This document shows, in pieces, positions 11,336-23,429 of a DNA stretch of 62,000 bases. The stretch is from contig WPIO01000098.1 of the NCBI GenBank assembly GCA_009760855.2, positions 312,501-374,500 on the forward strand, written 5' to 3'. This DNA comes from Cristatella mucedo. Lineage: Eukaryota > Bryozoa > Phylactolaemata > Cristatellidae. Positions within the stretch are counted from its first letter, which is position 1; every line of letters starts with the position of its first letter. Made by a program: the position numbers and the translations under genes. The notes under the pieces are model-generated. The model ran no database searches and was not told where the DNA came from. It saw nothing but the letters and a program-made list of their open reading frames with translations.

Positions 11336-12009
11336 TTGTTAGCTTTCCATATAATGCAGTGAAATATCTCCATGACAAACTAGCACGAGTTATGCGTTCG
11401 ATACCAGCGTTTCGAGTTCAATATATATCAGAAAAATCCATCACTCCGTTAGATTCATCGCTCACATAATTAAACATACAAAGAAATCAGACGACGGTAC
11501 TTAAGTAATCACATTTCTTTAATAGATCACGAATCGCGGACAAGGAGGAATACAATATAGCCGTCATTTTCTCTTTGTTTGTTGCCTGCGGTAGGTCTCC
11601 TGCGGCCGCCTGGATGTCTCACTTGCGACGCACCATCATTTCAAGCATCCCGACTAAAAATTAGTGGCGGCATATAATCCAGAAAATAATTACAAAAACA
11701 AAAATTCGCATTATGAGTTTCTTTCTCAGCTTAATTGATCTTTCAATAAAAGAAATGGCGTTAACGAAGGATTTTTTTATCGTGCCTCAATGAAGCAATC
11801 AATTAACCTTCCCAGTTCCTCAATTACCCTTCCTAGTCGTTCGCATCGGCTGAAAAGAAAGCATGCCGATGAATTAATGGGGACAGCATGCAACCACCAC
11901 TGTAGCGAGTGTGTGCAGACAATGGACGATTCAAATAGATGACTTTTGATATGGGAAACGTTCAATTTTTAGCTTCAGGCGTCTTTAAGTCAAGGGACTT
12001 CAAGAAATT
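11336..12009. other. Unassigned AT-rich interval
   Basis: No gene, repeat or structured RNA is recognised here. Confidence 0.4.
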
Positions 12010-12225
12010 AGTAATAATAGTAATTTCTATAATCTATAATCTATAATTATATTTTTAATATAATTATAATATATATATAATTATATCTATAATATAATTA
12101 TATCTATAATTTTATCTATAATCTATAATACTAATTACTAATTTCTATAATTATATCAATAATATATAATTACTAATTTATATAATTATATCTATAATCT
12201 ATAATTACTAATTTCTATAATCATA
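12010..12225. repeat. AT-rich degenerate tandem repeat
   Basis: Repeated variants of TATAATTATATCTATAATC and ACTAATTTCTATAAT. It is almost free of G and C and strongly self-complementary. Confidence 0.85.
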
Positions 12226-12754
12226 GAGATCCGGGATTTAGGTCCAAGACACAGAGCTGCAGCTCTGCCATGAAGATCGTTCAAATCGGATAAGTTATCG
12301 GGGGGGGGGTGGGGTGGGGTTAGAGCAATTGAGGGAATCAATCAATTGAGCATAAAAGGATCTGTCTTAGCTGACAAAGTTCCATGCTTAGCGGCATTCT
12401 ACGATCTTGCAGTCTTGTTTGACAGATTTAATAATAAGCGAGGTGCTAGGTGAGAGGCACACAGCTCGTATAAGACACTGGCCTAAAATCCAATTTTGAA
12501 ACCGCATATTCGCCAAAGAAATTCGAGTGGCTACGCTAAGCGAGTGCACAATATTTTACAAATTTTAAGGTTAAGATGCGTTTGATGTAATTAAAAAATT
12601 TCCGAAGATGCCTAAGGATTGATTATATAAAGGTTTGGTACTAATAATCTAATTACTAGTAGCCTCTTAGTCAGTGATCGAGCATCCCTTGATGAGCCAA
12701 CATTTGACTCAGTCACACTCAATTGGAGTGCAAGTTTTGGGGTCTGGGTCAATC
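12226..12754. other. Unassigned interval
   Basis: No gene seen. A G-run at 12301-12320 interrupts otherwise AT-rich sequence. Confidence 0.35.
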
Positions 12755-12895
12755 AGGGGCCAGGATCATGGTCAGCAGTCATTATCTCGATCAGGGTTAG
12801 GGTAATGGTCAGGGGCCAGGGTCAGGGTCAGGGGCCAGGGTCATGGTCAGGGGCCAGGGTCAGGGTCAGGGGCCAGGGTCATGGTTAGGGTAATA
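12755..12895 (+). repeat. GGGGCCAGGGTCA minisatellite
   Basis: Imperfect tandem units of GGTCAGGGGCCAGGGTCA/TG, G-rich on the + strand, with about six recognisable copies. Confidence 0.85.
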
Positions 12896-14250
12896 AGTAA
12901 AGCGTTGCCTCGTGCTCTCCTCCTTCTTCTTCTTCGCTATTCATAGACTAAAACGCACGAATTGTAATCTGCATTGCATTCAATTCTTTGGCTGGAGCTC
13001 TGAAATAATGTCAAATCTATTTTGGTCCAAGATGGCGAATAGGTGTTTTCTGTTCAGAGAGTCTTCAAATTGTAATTTTTACTGACGATCTACAAGTGGT
13101 ACAGTGTAAGCCACGACAATTTCTCAAGCCATCCACTTAGCAGTTACCGCTACTGTTCGCCAATCATAAATGCTTCAGTGAGAATTATTTTCGTGTACTC
13201 TAATTTCATGCAGTTTATCTCTACGACGGCACTATTCAACATGCGACATTTCGCGTATTGATTTTTAGTAACTTCTGAAAATTAAATCAACGATATCACT
13301 CCTCTGGCAACGCATTAATAAAGAATTTCTCGTTTCCATGTGACTCGCAACAAGCAGAAACTCGCGACAAGCAGACATGCCCACATACAGACCTTCTCGG
13401 CACGTAGTCACGTGCCACATTCATACAGTGAATTGCAATCGAAACCAAGGCAGAGCGCTTGCGGTCAGAGAACGCCTACAGACTTCAGTATGATTACTAA
13501 TATTACTTCAAACCCTGAAGCCGACTGGGCTAATGACGAGTCTCGTGTAGGCGTCACACAATTTCAGTCTCAATCGACTGCTGCAGATGAAAGTCACCGC
13601 AGTCACTACTAAGCGCACTCAGCTTACTGGAGCCCTAATTTGCACAAATCGTTCGTATTCAAACTCACGCTTTCCGTTAGGAAAATATTTAGCTGACAAA
13701 GATTTTTGGATTTCTATAATGTTATATAGCCGAAAGAGATAGCCACTTAATAAATGAATGAAAAGAAATTTTCACTTAGTCATCTGAAAAATTACGCGAC
13801 TTCCGTGACGCGCGAGACAAAAACTTGCAAACTCATCGGTCGCTGCTCTTTAGATCCATTCTACGGAGACTCTCTACTTAATTTTCCACCAATTGTAGCT
13901 CATTTTCAGGTGCGTATTAAGAAAGATTAACTAACTAAACATGATGATATGCAATCTGGAAACCTGCAATTAAGTTTCGATAAGGATTGATTAAGTGCGG
14001 GATTTATTTCGATTACTTCTGGAAGAAGATGACAGAGCGATAGCGACTTCAGTTGAACTTTGACGGACGCAGCTTGGTGCCGTGTTTTCAGATCTTTTGC
14101 TATACCAGTTCTTGTTACATAATTATGCCTCCCTCCTGTGGAGTCATTTAGATGACACTGTTAATATGGCTCAGAACTAGATGTAGGTCAGGGAGGAAGA
14201 GAAGTCCAAATGGCGAAGACCTAAGTTAATGAACTGAATGCTCCAACTTT
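12896..14250. other. Unassigned AT-rich interval
   Basis: No repeat family is recognised. A + frame at 13340-13612 (90 codons) is polar and has no domain I know. I see no convincing gene. Confidence 0.35.
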
Positions 14251-14254
14251 ACAG

Positions 14255-14321
14255 ACAGAAAGAGAGGAAAAAATAGGGAGGGAGAGAGAGGGGGGAGAGA
14301 GTGCGACAGAGAGAGAAAGAA

Positions 14322-14357
<36 letters not shown>

Positions 14358-14461
14358 GTGGGGAGAGAGTGCGACAGAGAGAGAAAAAGAGAGAGAGAAA
14401 GAGAGAGAGAGAAAGAGAGGAAAAGATAGGGAGGGAGAGGGAGAGGGGGAGAGAGTGCGAC

Positions 14462-14497
<36 letters not shown>

Positions 14498-14560
14498 TCG
14501 GAGGGAAAGATAAACGAAAAGAGAAAGAAAGAGAAAGTAAGAGAGTGAGACAAAGGAAGA
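14255..14560. repeat. (GA)n-rich microsatellite tract
   Basis: Interrupted polypurine (GA)n/(GGGA)n. A block containing GAGAGTGCGACAGAGAGAGA recurs three times, so part of the tract grew by duplication of a longer unit. Confidence 0.95.
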
Positions 14561-14563
14561 GAG

Positions 14564-15405
14564 AATAATAATAATAATAATAATGCACTTGATAAAGCGC
14601 CCTCAGAGAACTCAATTTGTTTTTAAGCGCTTTACATTTGCTGCAAAGGGAAACGTGATTTAATGGTAAGTAATATCACGCTTAATGATTATAATAATAA
14701 TGCACTTCATAAAGTGCCCTCAGAGGACATACATTTGCTGATGCTTGATAAACAGCATAAATACCATGGCTAGGGGGTGACATGCACAGAATAAGCATGC
14801 AAGTGCGGTTAGTGGCAGCATGCACAGTGTCAGCACGCATAAGGACATAAGGGAAGAATCACAGAGACCCGCTAAATTCTGTCCTAAATAGGTGTGCTAT
14901 TAAGTTCTTTTTAAATGGGGGTCAATTCAGGGGATGTTGTAACCCAAATCGGGAGTGAGTTCCAGGCTTTGGAAGCATATGAACTAAAGAAACGGTCTCC
15001 AGAGGATTTGAGGTTCGTACGAGGTCCGGGTAAACAGTCATATTCCGAAAAGCGGATGGTTGTGGGAGAGTAGATCTGATAGGTAGGCTGGAGCCAAAGA
15101 ATAAAGTGACCTAAAAGTGTGCGACGAAAACTTGAATTCGATCCGTTGCTTGACTGGTAGCAAGTGCAGGTCGGCGAGAAGTGGTGTGATGTAGCAATTA
15201 TCGTCGCTCACGACAGACACGCCTAGCTGCAGAGTTTCGCACCATCTGTAAGCGCCTGATCGCACATGCTGGTATGCCAGCAAGCAGTGAGTTACCGGAG
15301 TCAAGATAGAATGACACAAATGCATGGATGAACTCAGACGTGTTATCCTTATCTAAATAAGCCCGAGTTTTAGCAATGCTATTAATCTAAAAGTAGGCAG
15401 ACTTC
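14564..15405 (-). mobile_element. Two adjacent LINE 3'-end copies, one abutting the other
   Basis: 14564-14692 is a short tail fragment with its own (AAT)n. 14693-15405 is a longer copy with a second AAT tail, a diverged 3' untranslated region and the C-terminal ORF region (minus strand), including PAYLSD and the HLLPVKQRIEF equivalent. The frame is broken by substitutions and a short deletion. The arrangement suggests one copy inserted into or beside the tail of the other. Confidence 0.8.
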
Positions 15406-15539
15406 ATTAATCCTGCTATTTTATATATAAGAAAATATGAACGGGAAATGCGAGACTGTTGAAAGTTTGTTTTCAGTTCTTAAGAATAAGGAACCGTTGC
15501 TATAGGCTTTACTTTTTGCCTAGGTTCTAAACAGCCTAG

Positions 15540-15578
15540 CTGAACAGAGCATAAAGAGAAAAAGACATAGAGAGAGAC

Positions 15579-15642
<64 letters not shown>

Positions 15643-15831
15643 AGAGAGTGGAGGAGAGAAATAGCAGGGGAGAAAGATATAGGAAAAGAGATAGGGAGTA
15701 AAAGAAAGAGAGGGAGAGAGGCAAAGGAAGAAAGATGGATAATGGGAGATAGAGGGGAGAGAGAGAGAATGAGAGGGTGGAAGGCAACGATAGAGAAAGA
15801 GAGAGAGAAAGAGAGAGAAAGAGACAGAGAA

Positions 15832-15900
<69 letters not shown>

Positions 15901-16062
15901 AGAGAAAGAGAGAGAGAGAGAAAGAATGGGAGGTTGGAAGAGAACGAGAGAGACAGTGTGTGTAAGAGAGTGTGTGTGTGAGAGAGAGAGAGAGAGAGGG
16001 AGGGAACGAGTAAAAAAAAGAGACTGGAGAGAAATAGAAAGAGAGACAGAGACGTGGCAAGA
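15540..16062. repeat. (GA)n microsatellite tract
   Basis: About 520 bp of polypurine (GA)n with GAAA interruptions and a short GTGTGT segment near 15956-15980. The long Ser/Leu and Arg/Glu frames across it are translations of the repeat. Confidence 0.97.
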
Positions 16063-16920
16063 TATATAAGGTTAGCTAGACCATCCCAAACCAAGCACGA
16101 ATTATTCCAGAGTATTGCAATGCGGATTTATCGTATGTCTCAAAGTGATCGTAGGGTCAATCAGCAGCATTTGGCCACCCAATCAGGCCAATCTGAAGCA
16201 ACTTGCGTAATTATGCCTCTGTAGGCATGTTTTTCGGACTCGTTATTGTAAATGGCACTCGAGTCGTCTCGCTACTAAGGTTGTGTGATGCTTGAGGTCT
16301 CTGCGTCTTTTCTCGCTTTCTGATTCATCATTCTCTTCCGGATTCCTTGCCGGCTGATGGCTGCTGATTTCCAAAAAAATCCAGTCATAACAAGTTTACA
16401 CTGTTCCTGTTGAAATGGTAGCCACGTTTGAGCTATAGTCAATTAGCCAATAGTGACTATCGACAAAGCACGCACGGCACCCAGCGAAACTCGTAGTAGC
16501 TACGGCATTTCGGACGGAATCAACGTCAGGCGTTATTTCGCACCCTGCTCTCTTACTTACTCATTGCACCCGCACCTTGAGTTGCCGCCAACTCACAGCT
16601 ATCCGCCGGCAACCACGTAGGTATTGTGAGGCTCGCTTAAGTGCTAGTCTAGTCTTCCTAATCCAGGCAAACGACAGCTACGACGAGAACAGCTCGTGTA
16701 ATGTAACGTAATTATCTCCTCCTGAAACCCCGCAAAGCCACATCCAAGACTGTGTGAATGTTATGCACGAGATTCTTCTACGGCACTATCAACGTCAAAC
16801 GTCTCGGCTTCGTTATGCATTCGGTAGTCGTGTCCCGGCGGCTATCAATTTTCGGATTTCGCAATTGCAATGCAACGCACCACTGCAGCTACCGCCATGC
16901 ACCTTTGAAGAAGCGTGCTG
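16063..16920. other. Unassigned interval
   Basis: Mixed composition. No repeat or gene is recognised. The 61-codon frame at 16758 runs into the LINE fragment that follows and is not supported. Confidence 0.35.
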
Positions 16921-17130
16921 ACACGGCTGCATGCTGCCACTAACCACATCTGCATGCTGGCCCTGTGCATGTCACCCCTAACCATGTTACTCATTTTGTT
17001 TGTTTATCAAGCATGATATTACTCACCATTCAATTGCATTTCCCTTTGCAGCAAATGTAAAGCGCCTAGAGAGAGAGATTGACTTCTCTGAGGGTGCTTT
17101 ATCAAGTGCATTATTGTTATTATTATTAAG
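16921..17130 (+). mobile_element. LINE 3'-end copy
   Basis: 3' untranslated landmarks CTAACCACATCTGCATGCTG and GTGCATGTCACCCCTAACCA, then the terminal box CTGAGGGTGCTTTATCAAGT and an ATT-rich tail. Confidence 0.85.
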
Positions 17131-18394
17131 CGATGCTTTTAAGCCATAAACGAAGGGTCACGAGGGTCAGGCTCACTAGGTCGGTTTGGTCGCTCTGCGG
17201 CGCCGTACACTGTCAGCGAGATCGTCGCGGTCACTCGAGATTGGACCAGTCACTGGTTGCGGTAAGGTCAAGGTCACTAACGAGCCACCGCCGCCGCCGC
17301 TGGATCATTGAGGGTGACCTTTGCAAGTTTGCTGCAGGGCGTTTGAGATTGGAAATGTGGGCGGTGAGTGAGAGAGATCTCGAATAATGGAAAAGTTTGC
17401 ACGAGTCTCTACAAGCTCTAGCGACGGTAAATGGTGCTCGCTCACTGCTCAGGAATGCCCTGAATGAGAGTTGGTGTTGCAGCAGACGTTTTTCTTTAGT
17501 TGGTCTCGATTTCCAGGAACGTCGCTGGCTGCAGCTGCCAATTTTAAATCTTGTTGATCCTGCTGCAGCTGCTCCTCTCGACAGCGGACCGAGTCGTGTG
17601 CACCAGTGCGCAACGATGCTCCCAGCAGCCGGCGGCAGCCATCTGGAGGCAGCGGCTAGTGCGCGACCGACGCTAGCTCACTATGACTCGCTATGACACT
17701 TCCGAAAATTAAAGCCTGGCTCGGCTGGAAATAGTTAGCTCGGGGAGGCTGGCTAATTAGCGCGCGCGTGTTGTCGGACGTCATCGGAAAGGCTCGCGAA
17801 GGCCTCAGCGCGGAGAAAGCGCCAGAAATCCCGTCCGGCTACCGGCGATTTACCGGCCATGCGGAGAGACAAGTATATGTGTATGTGGATATGTATATGA
17901 TGGAGATGGATATGTGTATGTGGAGTATATGCGGAGAGACAAGCTGGCACGCTATACTTCCGCACTCCGTAACTCCGAAACTCAATGCCGGTGTTTTCCA
18001 AGACAAACAATTGCTCAGTATGCATACAGCCTGCTTGCCTATTTTTTTTTGGTCCAAAACGTTTCGTTGCCAACTTGCGGTCGCCCTTTTTGCGGTCGTC
18101 CGCGAGCTGGCAAACCGGGCGGACTGTCGTCAGTACCGAGTCACCCTAAAGAGTGTTGGCAATACCTGGAGCAACTAGTTGACCACAAAAAAATGGCGCG
18201 TTGCCTTCACCATAGCAGTATCAAAGCGTAGTATGAACGCGCGCTTTTGGTGAGACCGACCCTCCTCTCTCCCTCCCTCTCTCTCTCTCTCTCTCTTTTA
18301 GATTATTATGTCTTTGCTTGGCCACCAGATACCGGTTAGAGGCGTCATTTCCGGTGACTGACTGCCTCCCGCCTCTCTCGCCGAGCCAAGGCCA
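17131..18394. other. Unassigned interval
   Basis: A moderately GC-rich first half, a repeat of TATGTGTATGTGGATATG-like sequence at 17875-17930, and a (CT)n run at 18262-18298. No gene is supported. Confidence 0.35.
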
Positions 18395-18399
18395 TGATT

Positions 18400-19160
18400 A
18401 CACTCGGCTTTACCAGGCTTGTTTAGACAGGGATACAAAATCTAAATTGGTCCATGCATTTCCGACATCCCATCTTGACTTCTTTAACTCACTGCTTGCT
18501 GGTCTACCGGCCTGTGCAATCAATCTGCTTACAGCTGGTGCAAAACTCTGCAGCTATGCTTGTCTGTCGTGAGCTTCACAGTTGCCACATCGCTCCACTT
18601 CTCGCTGACCTGCACTTGCTCCCACTCAGTTGGCGCAACGACTTCAAGGTTTTTCACTCACTTTTAGGTCGCTCCATTCTTTGGCTTCAGCCTACCTATC
18701 TGATCTACTCCCACACCAGGCCAAGCATCGTACCACCCGCTTTTCGGAATCTAAAAGTTTACCCATACCTCGTGCGATGCTCAAATTCTTTGGAGACAGT
18801 GTCTTTAGTTCGCATGGTCCCAAAGCCTGGAACAGACTTCCAACCGGCGTCGTGACATCTCCCGACTTGTCCACATTAAAAAAGAAACTAAAAATGCATC
18901 TCTTCATGACAGCATTTCGTGGATCTCTGTGATTCGTCCTTCATGTGTTTATGCGAGCTGAAACTGTACATGCAGCCACGAACCATACTTGCATGCTGAC
19001 CCTGTGCATGTCACCCCTAACCACGTTGTTCTTGTTGCTAATCGAAAATGACACCACTAACCATTCGATCGTGCTTCCTTTGCAGCAAACGTGAAGTGCC
19101 TAGAAAGAGATTGAGTTCTCTGAGGGTGCTATATCAAGTTAATTTTTATTATTATCGTTA
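18400..19160 (+). mobile_element. LINE copy: reverse-transcriptase C-terminus to tail, frameshifted
   Basis: The translation begins with an ACLDRDTKSKLVHAF segment and continues through LLAGLPACAI, a shift of frame, then AYLSDLLPHQAKHRTTRF and FSSHGPKAWNRLP to the stop. The 3' untranslated region and ATT tail follow. At least two frameshifts split the ORF. Confidence 0.85.
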
Positions 19161-19189
19161 TCATATTGGCTGGATGCATCGTCCTCATC

Positions 19190-19560
19190 CTCGTCATCGA
19201 CATTATCGGCCTCAACCTTGCCCTACTGACTCGTCTGCTGACTCTGCTTCCCCTGAGCTCCCCACCACTACCGCTACTCTCGCATTGCTCCTCTCCTGCT
19301 CTCCTGCCATCATTTTATACTGCTCATCCATCTCTCCTTTCCAGATTTCCCCTTGCACTCCCCTCTTGCTCTTCTCTCCTGCTCTTTAGCTCCCCTCGCC
19401 TGCTCTCTTCTGCTTTCGTCTCCGGCTCTCATCTCCTCCTTTCTTGCACTCCTCTTCCGGTTTTCTCTCCTGCTCTCTGCTCCTGCTCTTCTCTCCTGCT
19501 CTTCTCTCCTGCTCTTCTCTCCTGCTCTCATCCCCTTCTCTGCTCTACCTCTCACTCCTT
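19190..19560 (+). repeat. Pyrimidine-rich tract with CTCCTGCTCTTCT units
   Basis: Strongly biased to C and T on +. Near 19450-19525 the unit CTCTCCTGCTCTT is repeated several times in tandem. The hydrophobic frames read through it follow from the codon bias of the tract. Confidence 0.75.
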
Positions 19561-20994
19561 ACCTGATTCGCATTTCTCCTCTGCTCAAGTTTCCATTGCT
19601 TCACTCGGCATATTCCGGCTCCGCTTCAGGCGAGCGGCCTTGGCTCTGATTAGTCGCGCTTCTAGCCTCACTGGCGTGAAGAGCTTAGCACTCATTCGTA
19701 ACGACGTAACTTTCCCTGCGACAGCGAGATCTGCAGCATTAGAAAAACGTCGGACGAGCATCGTTGGCAGTCCGATGTGCCTCCAGGCCCAAAGGCTTTC
19801 TCTGCAAACGCGACTCGTGAACTCATACTTTTAGATGCGTCAAGTGGCCCGTGGCAAGCGACCGCTGCAAGCGAGCGCGCGTCTCCAGTGCTCGCGACGG
19901 CACGGCGCTCCCTCCCAAGGGAATCGGAAAGCGGCGCGCGCTCGCACCGAAATTGAGCCGTTGACTTCGTTAGCAGCTTCGAAAGGAGCGATCGCTAGCG
20001 GCGGAGAGAGGGCGCATCGAGCGGAGTCGCTGGACCGTGAAAGCGGACCGAAAGCGAAAGCGAAGGATAAAACGCTCTCGACGGCAACAATGGAGACGCC
20101 GCGGAGCCTCTTCTTTGCCGCATCGACGGCCGCCTCCGAAAAGCCGCACGAATCGATCAGCGCGGGCGGGTCAATCGCGCGCCAATCGTAGGGGGCGGTA
20201 GCGCGCGAGCGAGGCAGCGGCGGCGACTACTTGGCTTTGTCTGCTGCCGCAGGCGACTTTTGGACACGCGCGAGAGCGCGCGCGTGCTCGCTCGGAGCAG
20301 CCGCTTGAGGTTCGACGAGCCCATCGGGGATAACGGACGAACGCGCCTTTCTGCGAACGGCACGGCGCCAAACCGAGCGGCATGGCCGCCGGAAGTCGGT
20401 CGTCCGCGAAGAGAGAGAGCGGCAACGCGCAGGTAACGCCCGGCCTCGCAGCTGAGGGCGCACGCCCTCAGCTGCGACGCCCACATAACCGCTTCGCTAG
20501 GGTTATTTGACTCGTCTGTCGCGAGCCTGGAAACGCGCAGTCGCGTCACGTTTTCGCTGCTGCGCAGCGCTGTCGCTCGGAGCGGCTCTCTCTCGAACGA
20601 TCTCGAACGCACGCGCGCGTCCACCGGTCAGCGATGGCGGCGCAATGACGGCGCCCGCCCGACGGCGTGGCGCGCTCGCCGCCTTCTTTCTGTTCGCTGC
20701 GCTCGCGCCGCCGCCGCCTGGAAGCGCACGTAGCGGAAGGAGGCACCTACGCGCCAGCGTGCGCAGCCGACCACGCGCGAGCGAGTGCTGACGCATCGCG
20801 GGCCGGCGGCGCGGCGGCGGAGTAGTTTGCCGAGGGCGCGCGCCAGTCCTGACGGTCTGGACAGGGCTGACTGCTGCGTCCGAAGCAACGAACGGTACTG
20901 TAGCTCTGCTTGTCTGAACTGTACTGGATCGACGTCAAGTAGCACGTTGTCTGCAAAGGTCCCGTCACTCACCGTTAGGGCTCTCGTCATGATG
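19561..20994. other. GC-rich block; no gene established
   Basis: CpG-dense from about 19830 to 20880. A perfect 14-bp inverted repeat with a 2-nt loop is at 20447-20460/20463-20476. A + frame from 20645 begins MTAPARRRGALAAFFLFAA, a basic N-terminus plus hydrophobic run like a signal peptide, but it ends after 48 codons in low-complexity sequence with no clear donor site. It may be a first exon or chance. Confidence 0.3.
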
Positions 20995-21525
20995 TAAGAA
21001 TAACACGCTTGTATAGCGTTCTCAGAGAAAGACTTAATCTCTTTCTATGCACACTACATTCGCTGCCAAGGAAGAGTGATCGAATGGCTAGTGGTAGCTC
21101 AATGACAACAAGCATAACACGGTTATAAGTGATATGCACAGGGTCAGCAAGTATTTATGATTAGTGGCAGCCAGCGTCAGAAGTCAGAACGCATAAGCAC
21201 GTAAAGGACGAATCACATGGAACCACTGAATGCTGTGATAAATAAATGCAGTTTTACCTTATTTTGTCAAGTCAGGAGATGTCGTGACGTCAGTAGTTTC
21301 AGGCTGTGGGAGCAAACAAACTAAAGGCTTGGTCTGCAAAGGATTTGAGGTTCGTACGAGGTGTAGGTAAATTACTAGATTCAAAACAGTGGGTGGTGCG
21401 ATGCCTAGCCTTGTGGGAGTAGCTCTGACAGGTAGGCGAGAGCCAGAGAATCAAGGGACCTAAAAGTAAGTTGCAGAACTTTGAAGTCAATGCTTGACTG
21501 GGAGCAAGTGCAGGCCTTGCGAAAG
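20995..21525 (-). mobile_element. Diverged LINE 3'-end copy
   Basis: Terminal box (CGTTCTCAGAGAAAGACTTA) next to an AAT-like end, 3' untranslated landmarks and the C-terminal ORF region with LKSFADQAFS and HKARHRTT equivalents. Multiple indels break the frame. Confidence 0.8.
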
Positions 21526-21616
21526 TGATGTGACGCAATTGACTTGAGGTCAAGCGTCAATCGCGCACGATGCCGCCATTTCTCTTTTGCCGGCTCGCAT
21601 AACTAATTTAAAATAA

Positions 21617-21617
21617 G

Positions 21618-21655
<38 letters not shown>
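21617..21655. repeat. (TA)n microsatellite
   Basis: About 39 bp of TA dinucleotides. Confidence 0.95.
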
Positions 21656-21656
<1 letters not shown>

Positions 21657-22282
21657 TCAAACGCATATTATCAAACTCATAAACGGTATTTACGAGGGTG
21701 AATAGGTACCAGCACCAAACCCCTATCCCATCAGTTGATTGACTTGCTCGTCGTCGAACAGTACTGAAAACATTGCGCACGAGGGGTTTGAGTATTTTAT
21801 ATTAGCAGAAATAAGGTTATGCGTGCACTAATGGGTATTCACATCAATAGGAGGTCCGGACTACTCCTGTTCCTTATGACTTCAAGTATTTGCCAGGGCA
21901 TTGAATCAGTCAGAATTTGGCAAACGTCTGGAGTAATGCAGTCTCAACGATGCTTAAGCCCTCCAGTGCACAAGTGAATGCGCAGAAAAATCATTGCCCA
22001 TTTGGATTGCAAGTTCGAAATTGAACTGCAAGTCAAAACGCAAGTCGGCCATTTTTAAAGGAGAGATAACGTTCGAGGCCGCCGGGGTGTTTTTGATTTT
22101 AACCGTTATCGTAGACACAGCCATAAATATTGGGTCCCTTTTTATGTACACAATTAAGTTTATGTAAAAGCCGGCCCATGCTGATGGGGGACCTCCGAGA
22201 GTGAATAGCTACTAAGTAGTTGGCGTCTAATGCACTTCGTAAACACTATTGCCGGCGAGTGGAAAGTGGTGTTTATATACAC
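21656..22282. other. Unassigned AT-rich interval
   Basis: No gene or known repeat is recognised. Confidence 0.35.
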
Positions 22283-22440
22283 ATATAAATCATTTGTACG
22301 GCGCCCTAAAAGAACCTAATTTCTACTCAGGCGCTTTATGTGTGCCACAGGGCTCGAGCCCACTGCCTTGGCCATCAAATGCATTCACCTTTACCTCGAT
22401 CGGGACGAGTACCTTAACCGCTGTTCCAAACCAGCACGGC
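22283..22440 (-). mobile_element. SINE family 1 copy
   Basis: B-box-like GGGCTCGAGCCC and the GCGCCTGAGTAGAAAT... tail on the minus strand. The A-box region (GGAACAGCGGTTAAGGTAC) is mutated, and about 15 extra bases lie between the boxes compared with the 2583 copy. Confidence 0.75.
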
Positions 22441-22499
22441 TTGAAACTCAATTGACATCTTGAGTATTTCTAGCGGTTGTCCTTGAGTGTTTCAGCAGA

Positions 22500-23425
22500 T
22501 TTAGTTCTGTCAGGGAGCGATGCGAATTAATTTTGTTTATCTCTCATTCCACCCGGGTGTCCCGTAGCCTGACGCAGTCTTCTTCTGGCACGCGTCGTCA
22601 CGGCTGCACCGCAGATGGACAATCCCACAGTCCTCTTGCAGTTCTCGTACCTTCCGCTCCAATGGGGTCCAAGCTCTAAAATCATCTCTGACCGACGAAT
22701 TGCGAGCTCGCCTGAATTTGCCGACACTCACACAGTCCACCGGGTACGGTACGCTCGACGACCTGTCTGTATCCGCGGACGGGTGTATTATCGCGCTTGA
22801 CATGAGTACTCTTCGCTCTTGAGGTCCGCGCGGAGCCGGAGGGAGTTCGCGTGGCTCGAGAGCGCTCGCGCGCGGAGTCAGGGTTGCGCTCGTCGGCGGT
22901 CGCACCGGCAGCTTCCAGTGGTCGAAGTAGAAGAATATAAGATGGCTCGTTCGCTGTGGCCGGCGGGCGGGCGGGCGGGCGGGCGGGCGAAAAGTCTAGA
23001 GGGAGCGATGCGGATGGTCGCGCGACTGGCGCTGTCAGCGATCGGAGAACTGGCTGGCGTCTTGCAGCGGCAGGTGACGTTCCAGCGGGCTTCCGGATGA
23101 GGCGGTCGCAACTTGCGCCGCTCAAGGTCAGGTCAGAGAGGCAGCCGCGATCCGTTGGGCATGCTGCATATGCCCAGATACGTTCGGAAGTGCCGGTTGA
23201 GGCGGAGTTGAGCGTCAAGAGCGACCCTTCTTCGTAGGGCCATCGTTATCGGCACATGTCCGCCGGAAAGTGGTCAGCAGAACACCCGTGCTGGTTTCGT
23301 CTTTAAAAAGTGGCAAAATTTTAAAATTTTCATCGCGAAGAATGCCTTGACAACTAGCCTTCACGTCAGATCCCAATCTAAGACTAGCGACTATCTTTCG
23401 GAAAAAATTCACCGTACTCCCTGGT
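22500..23425. other. GC-rich block; possible first exon on the minus strand
   Basis: On the minus strand an ATG at 22803 opens a frame of 88 codons. Its interior contains a GTGAGT donor-like site after the codons for PYPVDC (about 22732). Upstream on that strand is a CpG-rich stretch with GGGCGGGC repeats (22966-22988), as in a promoter. I cannot identify a family or find a matching downstream exon, so this is a weak candidate only. Confidence 0.2.
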
Positions 23426-23429
23426 TATG

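Noticed and set aside
12755-12895. Interstitial telomeric repeat
   Set aside because: It contains GGGTTAGGG-like snippets at its ends, but the unit is GGGGCCAGGGTCA, not TTAGGG.
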